A stretch of DNA of 64,000 nt, from positions 310,001 through 374,000 of the forward strand of contig CBDCER010000002.1 in the NCBI GenBank assembly GCA_965215855.1, in the 5' to 3' direction. A program made the position numbers and the translations under genes. The notes under the pieces are model-generated. The model had not been told where the DNA came from. It saw only the letters and a program-made list of their open reading frames with translations, and made no database searches. This document shows positions 7,721-16,542 of this stretch, in pieces; the first letter of the stretch is position 1; each line of letters opens with the position of its first letter. This DNA is from J027 sp965215855 (GTDB lineage: Bacteria > Chloroflexota > Anaerolineae > Aggregatilineales > J027).

Positions 7721-8503
7721 ATGGGTGCAACCCTGGAAGTTAGAAATCTATACGTCAGCATTGACGGCAATCCAATTCTCAAGGGTGTCGATTTCGTCAT
7801 GGAACAAGGCGAAACACATGCCTTGATGGGGCCAAACGGCTCTGGCAAGAGTACATTGGCCTATGCCTTGATGGGCCACCCGGCGTATACAGTGGACGCC
7901 GGACAGATTATTTTTGATGGTGTGGATGTATTGGAACTGGAAGCTGATGAGCGCAGCCGGTTGGGGCTATTCTTGGCCTTCCAATATCCGGTGGCCGTTC
8001 CAGGCGTGACCGTTGCCAATTTTCTGCGGAGTGCCATCAATGCCCGCCGCAAAGGCGACAATCCCGAAGATCCCGGCATCAGTATCCCTGAATTTCGCCG
8101 CCTACTTAAAGGCAAGATGGATTTGTTGGGCGTCGATCACAAATTCGCCGGACGCTATCTGAATGATGGATTCTCCGGTGGTGAAAAGAAACGCAACGAA
8201 GTGCTGCAACTGGCGACATTGGAGCCAAAAATCGGTATTCTGGATGAAACTGACTCTGGCCTAGACATTGACGCCCTGCGAATTGTAGCCGACGGTGTGA
8301 ATAAACTGAAAGGCCCAGATCTGGGCGTGTTGGTCATCACCCACTACAAGCGAATGCTGGACTACCTGAAACCCGAACATGTCCACATGATGATGGATGG
8401 ACAAATTGTCGAAAGTGGTGGCCCCGAACTGGCCGAGGAAATTGAAGCCGACGGCTATCGGCCTTTCTTCGAGAAGCACGGCCTGGAGGTCACGGAAGAC
8501 TAG
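7721..8503 (+). CDS. sufC: Fe-S assembly ATPase SufC
   Basis: 260-residue ABC-type ATPase that drives the SufBCD scaffold, cytoplasmic. Motifs: Walker A GPNGSGKST (about residues 36-44), the SufC-typical Q-loop FLAFQYPVAVPGV, signature FSGGEKKRNE, Walker B IGILDETDSGLD with the catalytic Glu, and H-loop VITHYKRML. SufC normally has 245-260 residues, so it is full length. GAGGAGG lies about 15 bases before the ATG. It is first in the rightward operon sufC-sufB, transcribed from the promoter at 7610-7639, with 25 bases to sufB. Confidence 0.98.
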   Translation: MGATLEVRNLYVSIDGNPILKGVDFVMEQGETHALMGPNGSGKSTLAYALMGHPAYTVDAGQIIFDGVDVLELEADERSRLGLFLAFQYPVAVPGVTVANFLRSAINARRKGDNPEDPGISIPEFRRLLKGKMDLLGVDHKFAGRYLNDGFSGGEKKRNEVLQLATLEPKIGILDETDSGLDIDALRIVADGVNKLKGPDLGVLVITHYKRMLDYLKPEHVHMMMDGQIVESGGPELAEEIEADGYRPFFEKHGLEVTED

Positions 8504-8528
8504 TAGAAGTTTTTGGGAGGAACACCGC

Positions 8529-9959
8529 ATGTCTGAGCGTCTAACTCAGGAAGAACAAAATTTACGACACATTAACGCCGAGTATCTGGAAAAATATGGA
8601 TTCCACGATCCCGAAGATTTCTATGCCCTAAAAAGCGAACAAGGGCTGAGTGAAGATGTCGTTCGATGGATCAGCGCCTTGAAGGGTGAGCCGGAATGGA
8701 TGCTCGATTTCCGGTTGAAGGCTTACCAAACCTTCATGAAGAAAGCGATGCCGACCTGGGGCGCTGACCTGGGTGACATCGACTTCGACGCGATTCACTA
8801 TTATGTGCGGGCGGCAGATCGCCAGGAACAAGATTGGGACGAAGTTCCCGAAGACATCAAAAACACGTTTGATCGCCTGGGCATTCCCGAAGCCGAGCAG
8901 AAATTTCTGAGCGGTGTTGGCGCTCAGTATGAGTCGGAAGTGGTCTATCACAAGATTCGGGAAGATTTGGAGCGCAAGGGCGTCATCTTCCTAGATATGG
9001 ACTCTGGCCTGCGCGAACACCCTGAACTCGTCAAAGAGTATTTCGGTACGATCATTCCCCACACCGACAACAAGTTCGCGGCGCTGAATAGTGCTGTGTG
9101 GTCGGGCGGCAGCTTCATCTACGTGCCGCCGGGTGTGCATGTGGAATTGCCATTGCAGGCCTATTTCCGCATCAATACGCAGAACATGGGTCAGTTCGAG
9201 CGCACGCTGATTATTGTGGATGAAGGTGCGTTTGTGCATTATGTGGAAGGCTGCACGGCCCCCATCTGGTCAACGGACAGCTTGCACAGTGCCGTGGTGG
9301 AAATCATCGTCAAGAAGGGTGGGCGCTGTCGCTATACGACCATCCAGAATTGGTCGGGCAACGTCTACAATTTGGTGACGAAACGCGCTGTGGCTTATGA
9401 AGATGGGACGATGGAATGGGTGGACGCCAACCTGGGATCGAAGATCACCATGAAATATCCGGCGGTCTATCTGATGGAACCCGGCGCTCATGGCGAGGTG
9501 TTGAGCATTGCTTTTGCGGGCGAAGGTCAGCATCAGGATGCGGGTGGCAAGATTGTCCACCTGGCTCCGGATACAACCAGCCGCATCATCAGCAAGTCAA
9601 TATCGAAGGATACCGGTCGCAGCAGCTATCGCGGCTTGCTGAAGGCCCACAAAGGCGCGAGGAATATCCGCAGCAATGTGGTGTGTGATGCGCTTTTGCT
9701 GGACCCGCAGGCACGGTCCGACACCTATCCTTACATCGAAATCGAAGAAGACGACGTCACAGTTGGGCACGAGGCCACTGTCAGCAAGGTCGGTGACGAG
9801 CAACTTTTCTACCTGATGAGCCGGGGCTTGAACGAGGCTGCGGCCAACTCCATGATTGTGAATGGCTTCATTGAGCCGTTGGCGAAAGAGTTGCCTGCTG
9901 AATTCTCGCTGGAGTTACGTCGTTTGGTCGAGATTCAATTGGAAGGATCGGTGGGTTAA
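8529..9959 (+). CDS. sufB: Fe-S scaffold subunit SufB
   Basis: 476 residues, the normal SufB length. SufB receives sulfur from SufE or SufU and builds the cluster together with SufD and SufC. The C-terminal core carries SNVVCDALLLDPQARSDT, containing the conserved Cys, and DDVTVGHEATVSKVGDEQ with the cluster-region His and Glu. The N-terminal part holds the typical WMLDFRLKAYQ motif. The frame is open further upstream inside sufC, but the ATG at 8529 is preceded by GGGAGG and begins MSERLTQEEQ like other SufB proteins. After the stop come 180 non-coding bases ending in a terminator-like hairpin before sufD. Confidence 0.98.
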   Translation: MSERLTQEEQNLRHINAEYLEKYGFHDPEDFYALKSEQGLSEDVVRWISALKGEPEWMLDFRLKAYQTFMKKAMPTWGADLGDIDFDAIHYYVRAADRQEQDWDEVPEDIKNTFDRLGIPEAEQKFLSGVGAQYESEVVYHKIREDLERKGVIFLDMDSGLREHPELVKEYFGTIIPHTDNKFAALNSAVWSGGSFIYVPPGVHVELPLQAYFRINTQNMGQFERTLIIVDEGAFVHYVEGCTAPIWSTDSLHSAVVEIIVKKGGRCRYTTIQNWSGNVYNLVTKRAVAYEDGTMEWVDANLGSKITMKYPAVYLMEPGAHGEVLSIAFAGEGQHQDAGGKIVHLAPDTTSRIISKSISKDTGRSSYRGLLKAHKGARNIRSNVVCDALLLDPQARSDTYPYIEIEEDDVTVGHEATVSKVGDEQLFYLMSRGLNEAAANSMIVNGFIEPLAKELPAEFSLELRRLVEIQLEGSVG

Positions 9960-10009
9960 GCGAGTAGCTATACAATTCTGAGTTGATAGTTAATCAGTCC
10001 CCTCCCAGC

Positions 10010-10030
10010 CTTCCCCAAACCTAGGGGAAG
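10010..10030. repeat. Short perfect stem-loop in sufB-sufD spacer
   Basis: CTTCCCC-AAACCTA-GGGGAAG forms a 7-bp perfect stem in a C-rich patch (CCCCTCCCAGCCTTCCCC). It resembles short intergenic palindromes that are often repeated in bacterial genomes. Only one copy is visible in this window, so repeat status is unproven. Confidence 0.4.
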
Positions 10031-10102
10031 AGCTGTGTGGAGTGTGATTGTAAGCGGAGAGTTGATACTGCTCATACCCCCCAACGCATTAGAAAACGAA
10101 CG

Positions 10103-10127
10103 AGGGGCTGCGGAAAGCCCCTTTTTT
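10103..10127 (+). terminator. Intrinsic terminator or attenuator between sufB and sufD
   Basis: AGGGGCT-GCGGAA-AGCCCCT is followed by a run of T, a compact 7-bp G/C-rich stem with U tract. It ends only about 13 bases before the sufD start codon, so it precedes the sufD ribosome site. It would cut or reduce read-through from sufCB into sufD. Confidence 0.8.
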
Positions 10128-10140
10128 ACGAGGAAAATCA

Positions 10141-11508
10141 ATGGCAGATCAGAAAACGGTTGCACGTCGCCGCCGCCGACGTGAATATGTAGAACCCCCG
10201 ATTACTTGGGACGATATTCTGGCGCGGGCCAAAGCCAATGATGAACCGCAATGGCTGGTCGATATGCGTCAATCGGCCTGGGAGCAATACAAATCAATGC
10301 CGATGCCGACTTTGCGTGATGAGTCATGGCGACGCACAGATTATACGCATATCGACTGGGATAGTGCGGGTCAAGTGACGATTGCTGAAAATCCGGACGT
10401 GGACGTCATTCCCGTCGAGCATCGTGCGCCGCTGATTGGCGATGATCAAGGCGGCCTGTTGGCCTGGGTAGATAGTGCCCCGGCATATCGTGAATTGAAT
10501 GAGAAGTTGGCCGAAAAGGGTATCATCTTCACCGACCTGCACACCGCCTGTCATGAATATCCGGATTTGGTGCGCGAGCATTTATTCAGCAAGGCGCTGC
10601 GTCCCGATGAAGGCAAGTTTGCAGCGTTGAATGCGGCGGGCTGGACACATGGGTTGTTTGTGTATGTGCCCAAGAATACAGTGGTAGATTTGCCGCTGCA
10701 TAGCATTTTCTACAATACGAACGGTGCATCGCTAGGTCATGTATTGATCGTGCTGGAGCGTGGTGCGGAAGCTACTGTTTTGCAAGAGTATCTTTCACCC
10801 GAAAAGGATGACCATGCCAGCTACATCGGCGGCACAGAGTTGATTGTCGGGACTGGAGCCAATCTGCGCTATGTCAGTCTGCAAAGCTGGGGCCATAATG
10901 TCTATGAGTTCAGTCATGGGCGCGGGCATGTGGAGCGCGACGGCCAGTTAGATTGGGTTGTCGGCAGCATGGGAGCCAAGCTCACCAAAAAGTTCATGCA
11001 GATTGCGCTGGATGGTGAGGGCGCATGGGGCCGCATGAGTGGCATGTTCTTCGCGGATGGCACGCAACTGCTGGATCATGACACGCTGCAAGTTCACAAT
11101 GAGAAAAACACCACCAGCGACCTGCTATTCAAGGCGGCGCTGAAAGATACGGCGCATAGTGTGTGGCGCGGCATGATCCGCGTGATGCCAGAGGCGCAAC
11201 AAACGGACGGCTTCCAGGCCAACAATAACATGCTGATGAGTAGCACAGCACGCGCGGATAGCATCCCCGGCTTGGAAATCGAAGCCGACGATGTGCGCTG
11301 CACCCATGCCGCTACGATTGGCAAGATGGAGGAAGAGTACATCTTCTATCTGATGACACGTGGCGTGCCCCGTATCGAGGCCGAGCGCCTGTTCATCAAC
11401 GGCTATTTCTGGGATGTGCTGGAACGCATTCCATTTGAGGATGTGCAGGAGCGTTTGCTGGCCGATGTGGACCGTAAGATATTCGGCCTGCATAACGTCA
11501 GCGCATAA
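10141..11508 (+). CDS. sufD: Fe-S assembly protein SufD
   Basis: 455 residues, homologous to SufB and partner in the SufBC2D scaffold. The N-terminal helical part has QWLVDMRQSAWEQYKSMPMP, normal for SufD. The beta-helix core ends in EADDVRCTHAATIGKMEEEY, which keeps the conserved SufD His near its C-terminal side, followed by FYLMTRGVPRIEAERLFING. The first 20 residues are basic. AGGAAAA lies directly upstream of the ATG. It is separated from sufB by a 180-base spacer with a terminator, so its level may be uncoupled from sufCB. The sulfurtransferase gene follows after 87 bases. Confidence 0.96.
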   Translation: MADQKTVARRRRRREYVEPPITWDDILARAKANDEPQWLVDMRQSAWEQYKSMPMPTLRDESWRRTDYTHIDWDSAGQVTIAENPDVDVIPVEHRAPLIGDDQGGLLAWVDSAPAYRELNEKLAEKGIIFTDLHTACHEYPDLVREHLFSKALRPDEGKFAALNAAGWTHGLFVYVPKNTVVDLPLHSIFYNTNGASLGHVLIVLERGAEATVLQEYLSPEKDDHASYIGGTELIVGTGANLRYVSLQSWGHNVYEFSHGRGHVERDGQLDWVVGSMGAKLTKKFMQIALDGEGAWGRMSGMFFADGTQLLDHDTLQVHNEKNTTSDLLFKAALKDTAHSVWRGMIRVMPEAQQTDGFQANNNMLMSSTARADSIPGLEIEADDVRCTHAATIGKMEEEYIFYLMTRGVPRIEAERLFINGYFWDVLERIPFEDVQERLLADVDRKIFGLHNVSA

Positions 11509-11595
11509 TCATTGAAATACTGAGACAACAAAGAGGCATGGAATTCTCTGTGCCCGATTTTGATTAACCATCACAAAATTTGGAGGCGCATTGAG

Positions 11596-12444
11596 ATGGC
11601 AGAAGAATATGCACGTCGGGAAGCATTGGTCACCACCGATTGGGTAGCTGAACATCTGGACGATCCCAATATCCGCATTGTTGAATCTAACGAGGATCCT
11701 CTGCTCTACGCCAGCGGCCATATTCCTGGCGCAGTGCAGATTGATTGGGTAACCGATCTGAACGACCAGGTGCGACGCGATTATCTGGATCAGGCCGCAT
11801 TTGAAGAATTGATGTCCAAACATGGCATCAGCAATGATACGTTGGTGGTGTTCTATGGCGATAAGAACAACTGGTGGGCCTGCTATGCGTTTTGGGTCTT
11901 CCAACTGTTCGGGCACAGCAAGGCCGCTATCATGAACGGAGGGCGCAAAAAATGGGACGCCGAAACCCGTCCACTGACCCGCGACATACCGAGCTATCCC
12001 GCTACTGAATACCATGCTCAACATCGCACGGACTACAAGATTCGGGCGTTCCGTGACCAGGTTTTGCAGCATGTGGAGGCCAACGGACCGCTGATTGATG
12101 TGCGTAGTCCTGGCGAGTTCCGGGGCGAATTGTTGCACATGCCAGACTACCCGCAGGAAGGCTCTTTGCGCGGCGGGCATATTCCGGGGGCAAAGAGTAT
12201 CCCCTGGGGTAAAGCTGCTAACGAGGATGGCACGTTCAAGAGTGTGGCAGGCCTCAAAGCATTGTATGAACAGGAGAACGGCTTCAGTCCTGAGCAGAAC
12301 ATCGTGACCTATTGCCGCATCGGTGAGCGTTCGTCGCATACGTGGTTTGTGTTGACCTACTTGCTCGGCTACAACAACGTGCGGAATTACGACGGCAGCT
12401 GGACGGAATGGGGCAATCTGGTGCGCGTTCCAATAGAAAAATAA
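11596..12444 (+). CDS. Thiosulfate/3-mercaptopyruvate sulfurtransferase (double rhodanese)
   Basis: 282 residues made of two rhodanese modules. It transfers sulfane sulfur from thiosulfate or mercaptopyruvate to an acceptor. The N-terminal module (1-145, VTTDWVAEHLDDPNIRIVE) is structural. The C-terminal module carries the catalytic Cys in TYCRIGERSSHTWF, the loop typical of actinobacterial CysA/SseA thiosulfate sulfurtransferases. IDVRSPGEFRGE marks its start. The ATG at 11596 has GGAGG upstream and is chosen over an ATG at 11560. Its place after sufD suggests it supplies sulfur to the Suf machinery (inference). A broken WD40 gene follows. Confidence 0.93.
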   Translation: MAEEYARREALVTTDWVAEHLDDPNIRIVESNEDPLLYASGHIPGAVQIDWVTDLNDQVRRDYLDQAAFEELMSKHGISNDTLVVFYGDKNNWWACYAFWVFQLFGHSKAAIMNGGRKKWDAETRPLTRDIPSYPATEYHAQHRTDYKIRAFRDQVLQHVEANGPLIDVRSPGEFRGELLHMPDYPQEGSLRGGHIPGAKSIPWGKAANEDGTFKSVAGLKALYEQENGFSPEQNIVTYCRIGERSSHTWFVLTYLLGYNNVRNYDGSWTEWGNLVRVPIEK

Positions 12445-12550
12445 CATTTATCGGCTAGAATGAATAGCGACTTGCACGGGGCGATGGGGTAGAATGTGAC
12501 CATCGTCCTGTTGTATATACACACTGGCTGCAAAAAAGGATTTCTGACCT

Positions 12551-13762
12551 GTGAGGAAAATCCCGATCTTCATCATCACTGTGCGGATTATTGTGGGCAG
12601 TTTAGAAAGCACACATATATGGGCACTGTGGCAACAAGATGAATTGCAACTACGAGCGATTAGCTGGAGTCCGGATGATTCGCTGGTGGCCTTTGGGACT
12701 CGCCAGAACAAGGTGATGATCTACGATGTTGCGTCGCAAACGGTAACGCACGAAATTGACACAGCAGGGGAAACTACACTTAGCATTGCATGGAGTCCTG
12801 ATTCTACTAAATTAGCTCTGACAAGCTCGACCCCAAGCACTTATATTGAGATATTCGACACCACAGGTTATACCCCCTTGCTTTCATTACCAATCGTTGG
12901 CACAACATACCAACCGATAGCCTGGAGTCTTGATGGGAGCAAAGTTGTTGGCTCCGACGGTCATGATGCACAGATTTGGGATGCTGTGACGGGACAAGAA
13001 TTAGCGTTATTAGAGGGACATTACAATGAGGTCGGGATGGTTTATTGGTCAGAAGATGGAACATGGGTGCTTACAGTGGATGGCGGCGGTACAGTGCGAA
13101 TATGGGACGCTGCGACCTATACGTTGATCAACAGTTTTCAGGCTGGAGAGGGGTCGCTTGAGGCCGCCGTAAGTCCTGACGAAACGCAAGTTGCAATTCC
13201 TTATCGGAACCTTACAGTATTGGATTTGGCAACGGGTCAGATAGTCATTGAATTCCAGGCACATCTAGAACCGCTGATTGGTATAGATTGGAAGGGCACA
13301 CACTTGGCAAGCTTTGGTTATGGAGATACCATCCATATCTGGGACATGACAACCTGGCAACTGGACGCCATAATTCCAACCTCAACTTTTATCTATGATG
13401 TGGCTTTGAATAGCGATGGCATTTATCTTGCCTATAGTGGCCCTGGTGGGACACCGCTTGTGTCGTGCATCTGCGACTTTTTAATCGAAGATACGGGACT
13501 ACGGCCCCCTGGGATTGATAGTGTACGGAGTGTGGCATGGAGTCCGGATGACTCGCTGGTGGCTTTTGGGACTCGCCAGAACAAGGTGATGATTTATGAT
13601 GTTGCGTCTCAAACGGTTACGCACGAAATCCCTACAACAGGGACAATTATTCGTAGAATCACATGGAGTCCTGATTCAACCAAGATTGCTGCAGTTCCCC
13701 AGGCAATCACATTGAGATACTGGATGGCACTACCTATACACCTTTGTTTGCATTTTCAGTAA
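12551..13762 (+). pseudogene. WD40-repeat protein, 5' part of a broken gene
   Basis: Opens with GTG and a short basic-hydrophobic stretch (MRKIPIFIITV), possibly a damaged signal peptide, and then successive WD40-like blades such as ISWSPDDSLVAFGTRQNKVMIYD and VWSPDG-type turns. The frame is lost around 13690-13710. The last 20 or so residues are nonsense, while the correct continuation (HIEILDGTTYTPLFAF) lies in the next frame. Compared with the first internal copy, this spot has 20 bases between matching anchors instead of 27, a net loss of seven. The gene sits between the sulfurtransferase and sufE and looks foreign to the Suf cluster. No function beyond protein-protein scaffolding can be given. 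Confidence 0.85.
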
Positions 13763-14410
13763 GTGGCGCAGAATTTGAGCCTCTGGTCTGGAGTCCCGAC
13801 GGTAGCAAGATCGCTGGCTCGGCTGGCTTTGATGCACGTATCTGGGATGCTGTGACGGGGGAGGAGTTGGCGGAATTAGAGGGACATTTTCGTGACGTCG
13901 GCACAATCCACTGGTCAAGAGATGGTACGTGGTTGGTTACAGTGGATGGCGGTGGTAGAGTGCGAATATGGGATGCTATCACCTATACCCTGATTAATAG
14001 TTTTTCTGCTGGGGAAGGATCAGCAGGTGCCGTTGTCAGTCCTGACGAAACACAAATTGCAGTGGTTTGGGAAAATGTCACCGTTCTGGATATAGCGACT
14101 GGTCAGTCAGTAAGCGAATTACAGGCTCAACATAGGCCACCAATCGGCATAGACTGGAAAGGTAAACATCTGGCAAGTTTTGGTGCTGAGGAACCTATTT
14201 ATGTGTGGGATACGACGATCTGGCAGTTAGCAGCCACCATTCCGGTCTCAACTTTTATTTATGATGCTGTATGGAACAGCGACGGCACTTATCTTGCCTA
14301 TAGTGGCCCTGGTGGAATGCCGCTTGTGGTCTGCATTTGCGATTTTCCAATAGAAGTTAATTCAAGCTCTATTGGGTAGACCGTTATATACGATAGCGAT
14401 GGTGGTACAA
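12665..14410 (+). repeat. Intragenic tandem duplication, about 873-bp unit
   Basis: The sequence TGGAGTCCGGATGA starting at 12665 recurs at 13538, and about 90 bases after it are more than 90% alike by eye, covering the blade SPDDSLVAFGTRQNKVMIYD. Further matches continue at the same offset (YNEV/FRDV blades, LAYSGPGG). The 873-bp period fits a duplicated multi-blade WD40 block. Confidence 0.85.
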
Positions 14411-14448
14411 TCGATATCCTTGATGTACCTGACTTGGGCAATAGATGA
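13744..14448 (+). pseudogene. WD40-repeat protein, 3' part of the broken gene
   Basis: Continuation of the preceding WD40 gene in another frame. It holds blades LVWSPDGSKIAGSAGFDARIWD, cut here to the SPDGSKIAG and DARIWD elements, RDVGTIHWSRDGTW, and IDWKGKHLASFGAEEPIYVWD, shortened to IDWKGKHLASFG. A TAG at 14377-14379 interrupts it, yet the same frame goes on with TVIYDSDGGTIDILDVPD to TGA at 14446-14448. The locus therefore carries one frameshift and one in-frame stop. This argues for a decaying gene rather than two functional ones, unless the assembly is wrong at both places. The sufE ribosome site lies immediately downstream. Confidence 0.8.
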
Positions 14449-14465
14449 GATAAAATCAGGAGACT

Positions 14466-14909
14466 ATGGCCGAACTAAACGAATATCCAGAAGCCTTGCG
14501 CGAAATCCTGGAAATATTTGACGAGTCCAACGAAAGCGAACGCATGGAAATGTTGCTGGACTACAGTGACCGTTTTCGAGAAGTGCCGGAGACCATCGCC
14601 AAACGCCCCTTCCCCGAAGAAAATCGGGTACAGCGTTGCGAGTCGGAGGCGTATGTCTTTGTGGAAAGCCGCGACGATGATCGCTTGCATTTTCACTTTG
14701 CCGTTGAAAATCCGCAGGGTGTATCGGCGCGGGCAATGGGCGCGATTTTGCAGGAGTCACTCTCTGGCGCGACTGCCAATGACATCCTGATCATACCGCA
14801 TGATATTGTGATCCGGTTGTTCGGGCGACGAATCTCGATGGGCAAAGGCGAAGGGCTATTGGGGATGGTATCGTTGTTGAAGTATTATGCGAAGAAGCAA
14901 ACATCATGA
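14466..14909 (+). CDS. sufE: Sulfur acceptor SufE
   Basis: 147 residues, normal SufE length. SufE takes persulfide sulfur from SufS and hands it to SufB. The acceptor Cys is in NRVQRCESEAYVFVE (about residue 57). LLDYSDRFREVPE and SARAMGAILQESLSGA are conserved family blocks. AGGAG lies directly upstream of the ATG. Its stop overlaps the sufS start (ATGA), so the two are translationally coupled. The same cluster also encodes SufU, another acceptor. Having both is unusual and suggests one is specialised. Confidence 0.96.
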   Translation: MAELNEYPEALREILEIFDESNESERMEMLLDYSDRFREVPETIAKRPFPEENRVQRCESEAYVFVESRDDDRLHFHFAVENPQGVSARAMGAILQESLSGATANDILIIPHDIVIRLFGRRISMGKGEGLLGMVSLLKYYAKKQTS

Positions 14910-16150
14910 CGACAAAAACACTTGATGTCCAGGCCGTGCGGGCCGATTTCCCCATTTTGCATCAGGAGGTGCATCCCGGTAAACCGCTGGTGTTTCTGGA
15001 TAGTGCCGCCAGCAGTCAGAAGCCAGTGCAGGTCATTGAGGCCATGAATCACTATTATCGCAATACGCACGCCAATGTGCATCGCGGGTTGCATGTCCTG
15101 AGTGAAGCGGCGACAGATGCTTATGAAGGTAGCCGTGACAAAGTGAAAGCCTTCATCAATGCTAAATCACGCAAGGAAGTGATTCTGACGGGTAACACCA
15201 CCGCCAGCATGAACCTGTTAGTGCAGACGTGGGGCCGCGCTAATTTGCAGGCGGGCGATGTGGTGATTTTGAGCGAGATGGAACACCACGCCAACATCGT
15301 CCCCTGGCACATCCTGGCGCTGGAGAAGAACATCCAACTGCGCTATATCCCTATCACCGACGACTATATCCTCGATATGGAAGCCTATGCACAGATGTTG
15401 CGCGAGGGACCAGTGAAAGCCGTGAGCGTGGCGCATGTCAGCAACGTGTTGGGCACGGTCACACCGCTGGCAGAAATGGTGCGGATGGCGCATGAGGTGG
15501 GCGCGATTGCTGTCGGCGATGGGGCACAGGGCGTGCCACACATGCCGGTGGATGTGCAGGCGTTGGATATCGACTTCTATGCGTTCAGCAGCCACAAAAT
15601 GTGTGGACCAACGGGCATTGGGGTGCTGTATGGCAAAAAGCACCTATTGGAAGCCATGCCCCCCTGGTTCGGCGGCGGTGATATGATCCGCAAAGTGACG
15701 TTTGAAGGCTCGCAATGGAACGACCTACCCTATAAATTCGAGGCCGGGACGCCACCCATTGCCGAAGGGATTGGTCTGGGGGCGGCGGTTGATTATCTGA
15801 ACGATCTGGGGATGGGTGTGGTTCATGCCCATGAACAAATGATTACCGATTATGCCCATGAACGGCTGGCGGAAGTGCCCGGTTTGAAGCTCTTTAACCC
15901 ACCGCAGCCGTATCGCAGTGGACTGGCAACGATGATGCTGGACGATATTCATGCTCATGATCTGGCGCAAATTCTGGACTTTGAAGGAGTGGCAGTGCGG
16001 GCTGGTCATCATTGTGCCATGCCGTTGCATCGCCAACGCTTGCAAGTTCCAGCCACCACCCGCGCCAGCTTTTACCTCTACACGACCCGTGAGGAAATTG
16101 ATACACTGGTGGATGCCCTCTATGTAGCGAAAAGGAAATTCGCCCAATGA
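14906..16150 (+). CDS. sufS: Cysteine desulfurase SufS
   Basis: 414-residue class V aminotransferase-fold PLP enzyme that removes sulfur from cysteine to form a persulfide. The PLP Lys is in SSHKMCGPTGIGVLYG and the catalytic Cys in RAGHHCAMPLHRQ, the group II (SufS) form. The N-terminal block HANVHRGLHVLSE is also SufS-like. It overlaps sufE by four bases and sufU by four bases, forming one translated unit. Full length compared with typical SufS (400-420). Confidence 0.98.
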   Translation: MTTKTLDVQAVRADFPILHQEVHPGKPLVFLDSAASSQKPVQVIEAMNHYYRNTHANVHRGLHVLSEAATDAYEGSRDKVKAFINAKSRKEVILTGNTTASMNLLVQTWGRANLQAGDVVILSEMEHHANIVPWHILALEKNIQLRYIPITDDYILDMEAYAQMLREGPVKAVSVAHVSNVLGTVTPLAEMVRMAHEVGAIAVGDGAQGVPHMPVDVQALDIDFYAFSSHKMCGPTGIGVLYGKKHLLEAMPPWFGGGDMIRKVTFEGSQWNDLPYKFEAGTPPIAEGIGLGAAVDYLNDLGMGVVHAHEQMITDYAHERLAEVPGLKLFNPPQPYRSGLATMMLDDIHAHDLAQILDFEGVAVRAGHHCAMPLHRQRLQVPATTRASFYLYTTREEIDTLVDALYVAKRKFAQ

Positions 16151-16542
16151 TGGATATGTACCAGGAAAACATATTGGATCATGCCCAACATCCGCGCCAT
16201 TGGGGATTGCTGGATCAGCATAATCTACACGCCGAAGACGAAAATCCGTTGTGTGGCGATACGCTGGAATTGACGTTGCGCGTGGACGAACATGGTATCG
16301 TGGCCGGCCTGGGGTGGGACGGCCAGGGTTGTGCCATCAGCCAGGCCACGGCTTCCATGCTCGGCGAGGAAATTCTCGGTAAGTCATTGGATGATTTGAA
16401 GCAACTCAGCAAAGAGGAAGTGCTGGAACTGGTCGGGATTCCCCTCAGCATGAGTCGCCTGAAATGCGCCTTGTTATCACTAAAAGTGGTGAAGGCGGCG
16501 GCTTATAACCTGGAACGCTGGACAGACGACGATGACGATTAA
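16147..16542 (+). CDS. sufU: Fe-S scaffold/sulfur acceptor SufU (IscU family)
   Basis: 131 residues. The three zinc/sulfur-binding Cys are visible in NPLCGDTLEL, GQGCAISQATAS and SRLKCALLSLK, with the conserved Asp beside the first. SufU accepts sulfur from SufS in Gram-positive-type systems. It overlaps sufS (ATGATG, the second ATG is an alternative start) and overlaps the next gene by 11 bases. The acidic C-terminus ends in DDDDD. SufE and SufU in one operon is noteworthy. Confidence 0.95.
   Translation: MMDMYQENILDHAQHPRHWGLLDQHNLHAEDENPLCGDTLELTLRVDEHGIVAGLGWDGQGCAISQATASMLGEEILGKSLDDLKQLSKEEVLELVGIPLSMSRLKCALLSLKVVKAAAYNLERWTDDDDD

Noticed and set aside
11509..12447. A 312-residue open frame antisense to the sulfurtransferase gene
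   Set aside because: It mirrors a clear double-rhodanese gene on the other strand, has no recognisable domain and no ribosome site, so it is a shadow frame.
12551..14379. Treating the WD40 frames as two separate functional genes
   Set aside because: The second frame continues a blade begun in the first, its internal start lies inside the frameshift region and lacks a ribosome site, and a further stop interrupts its end.
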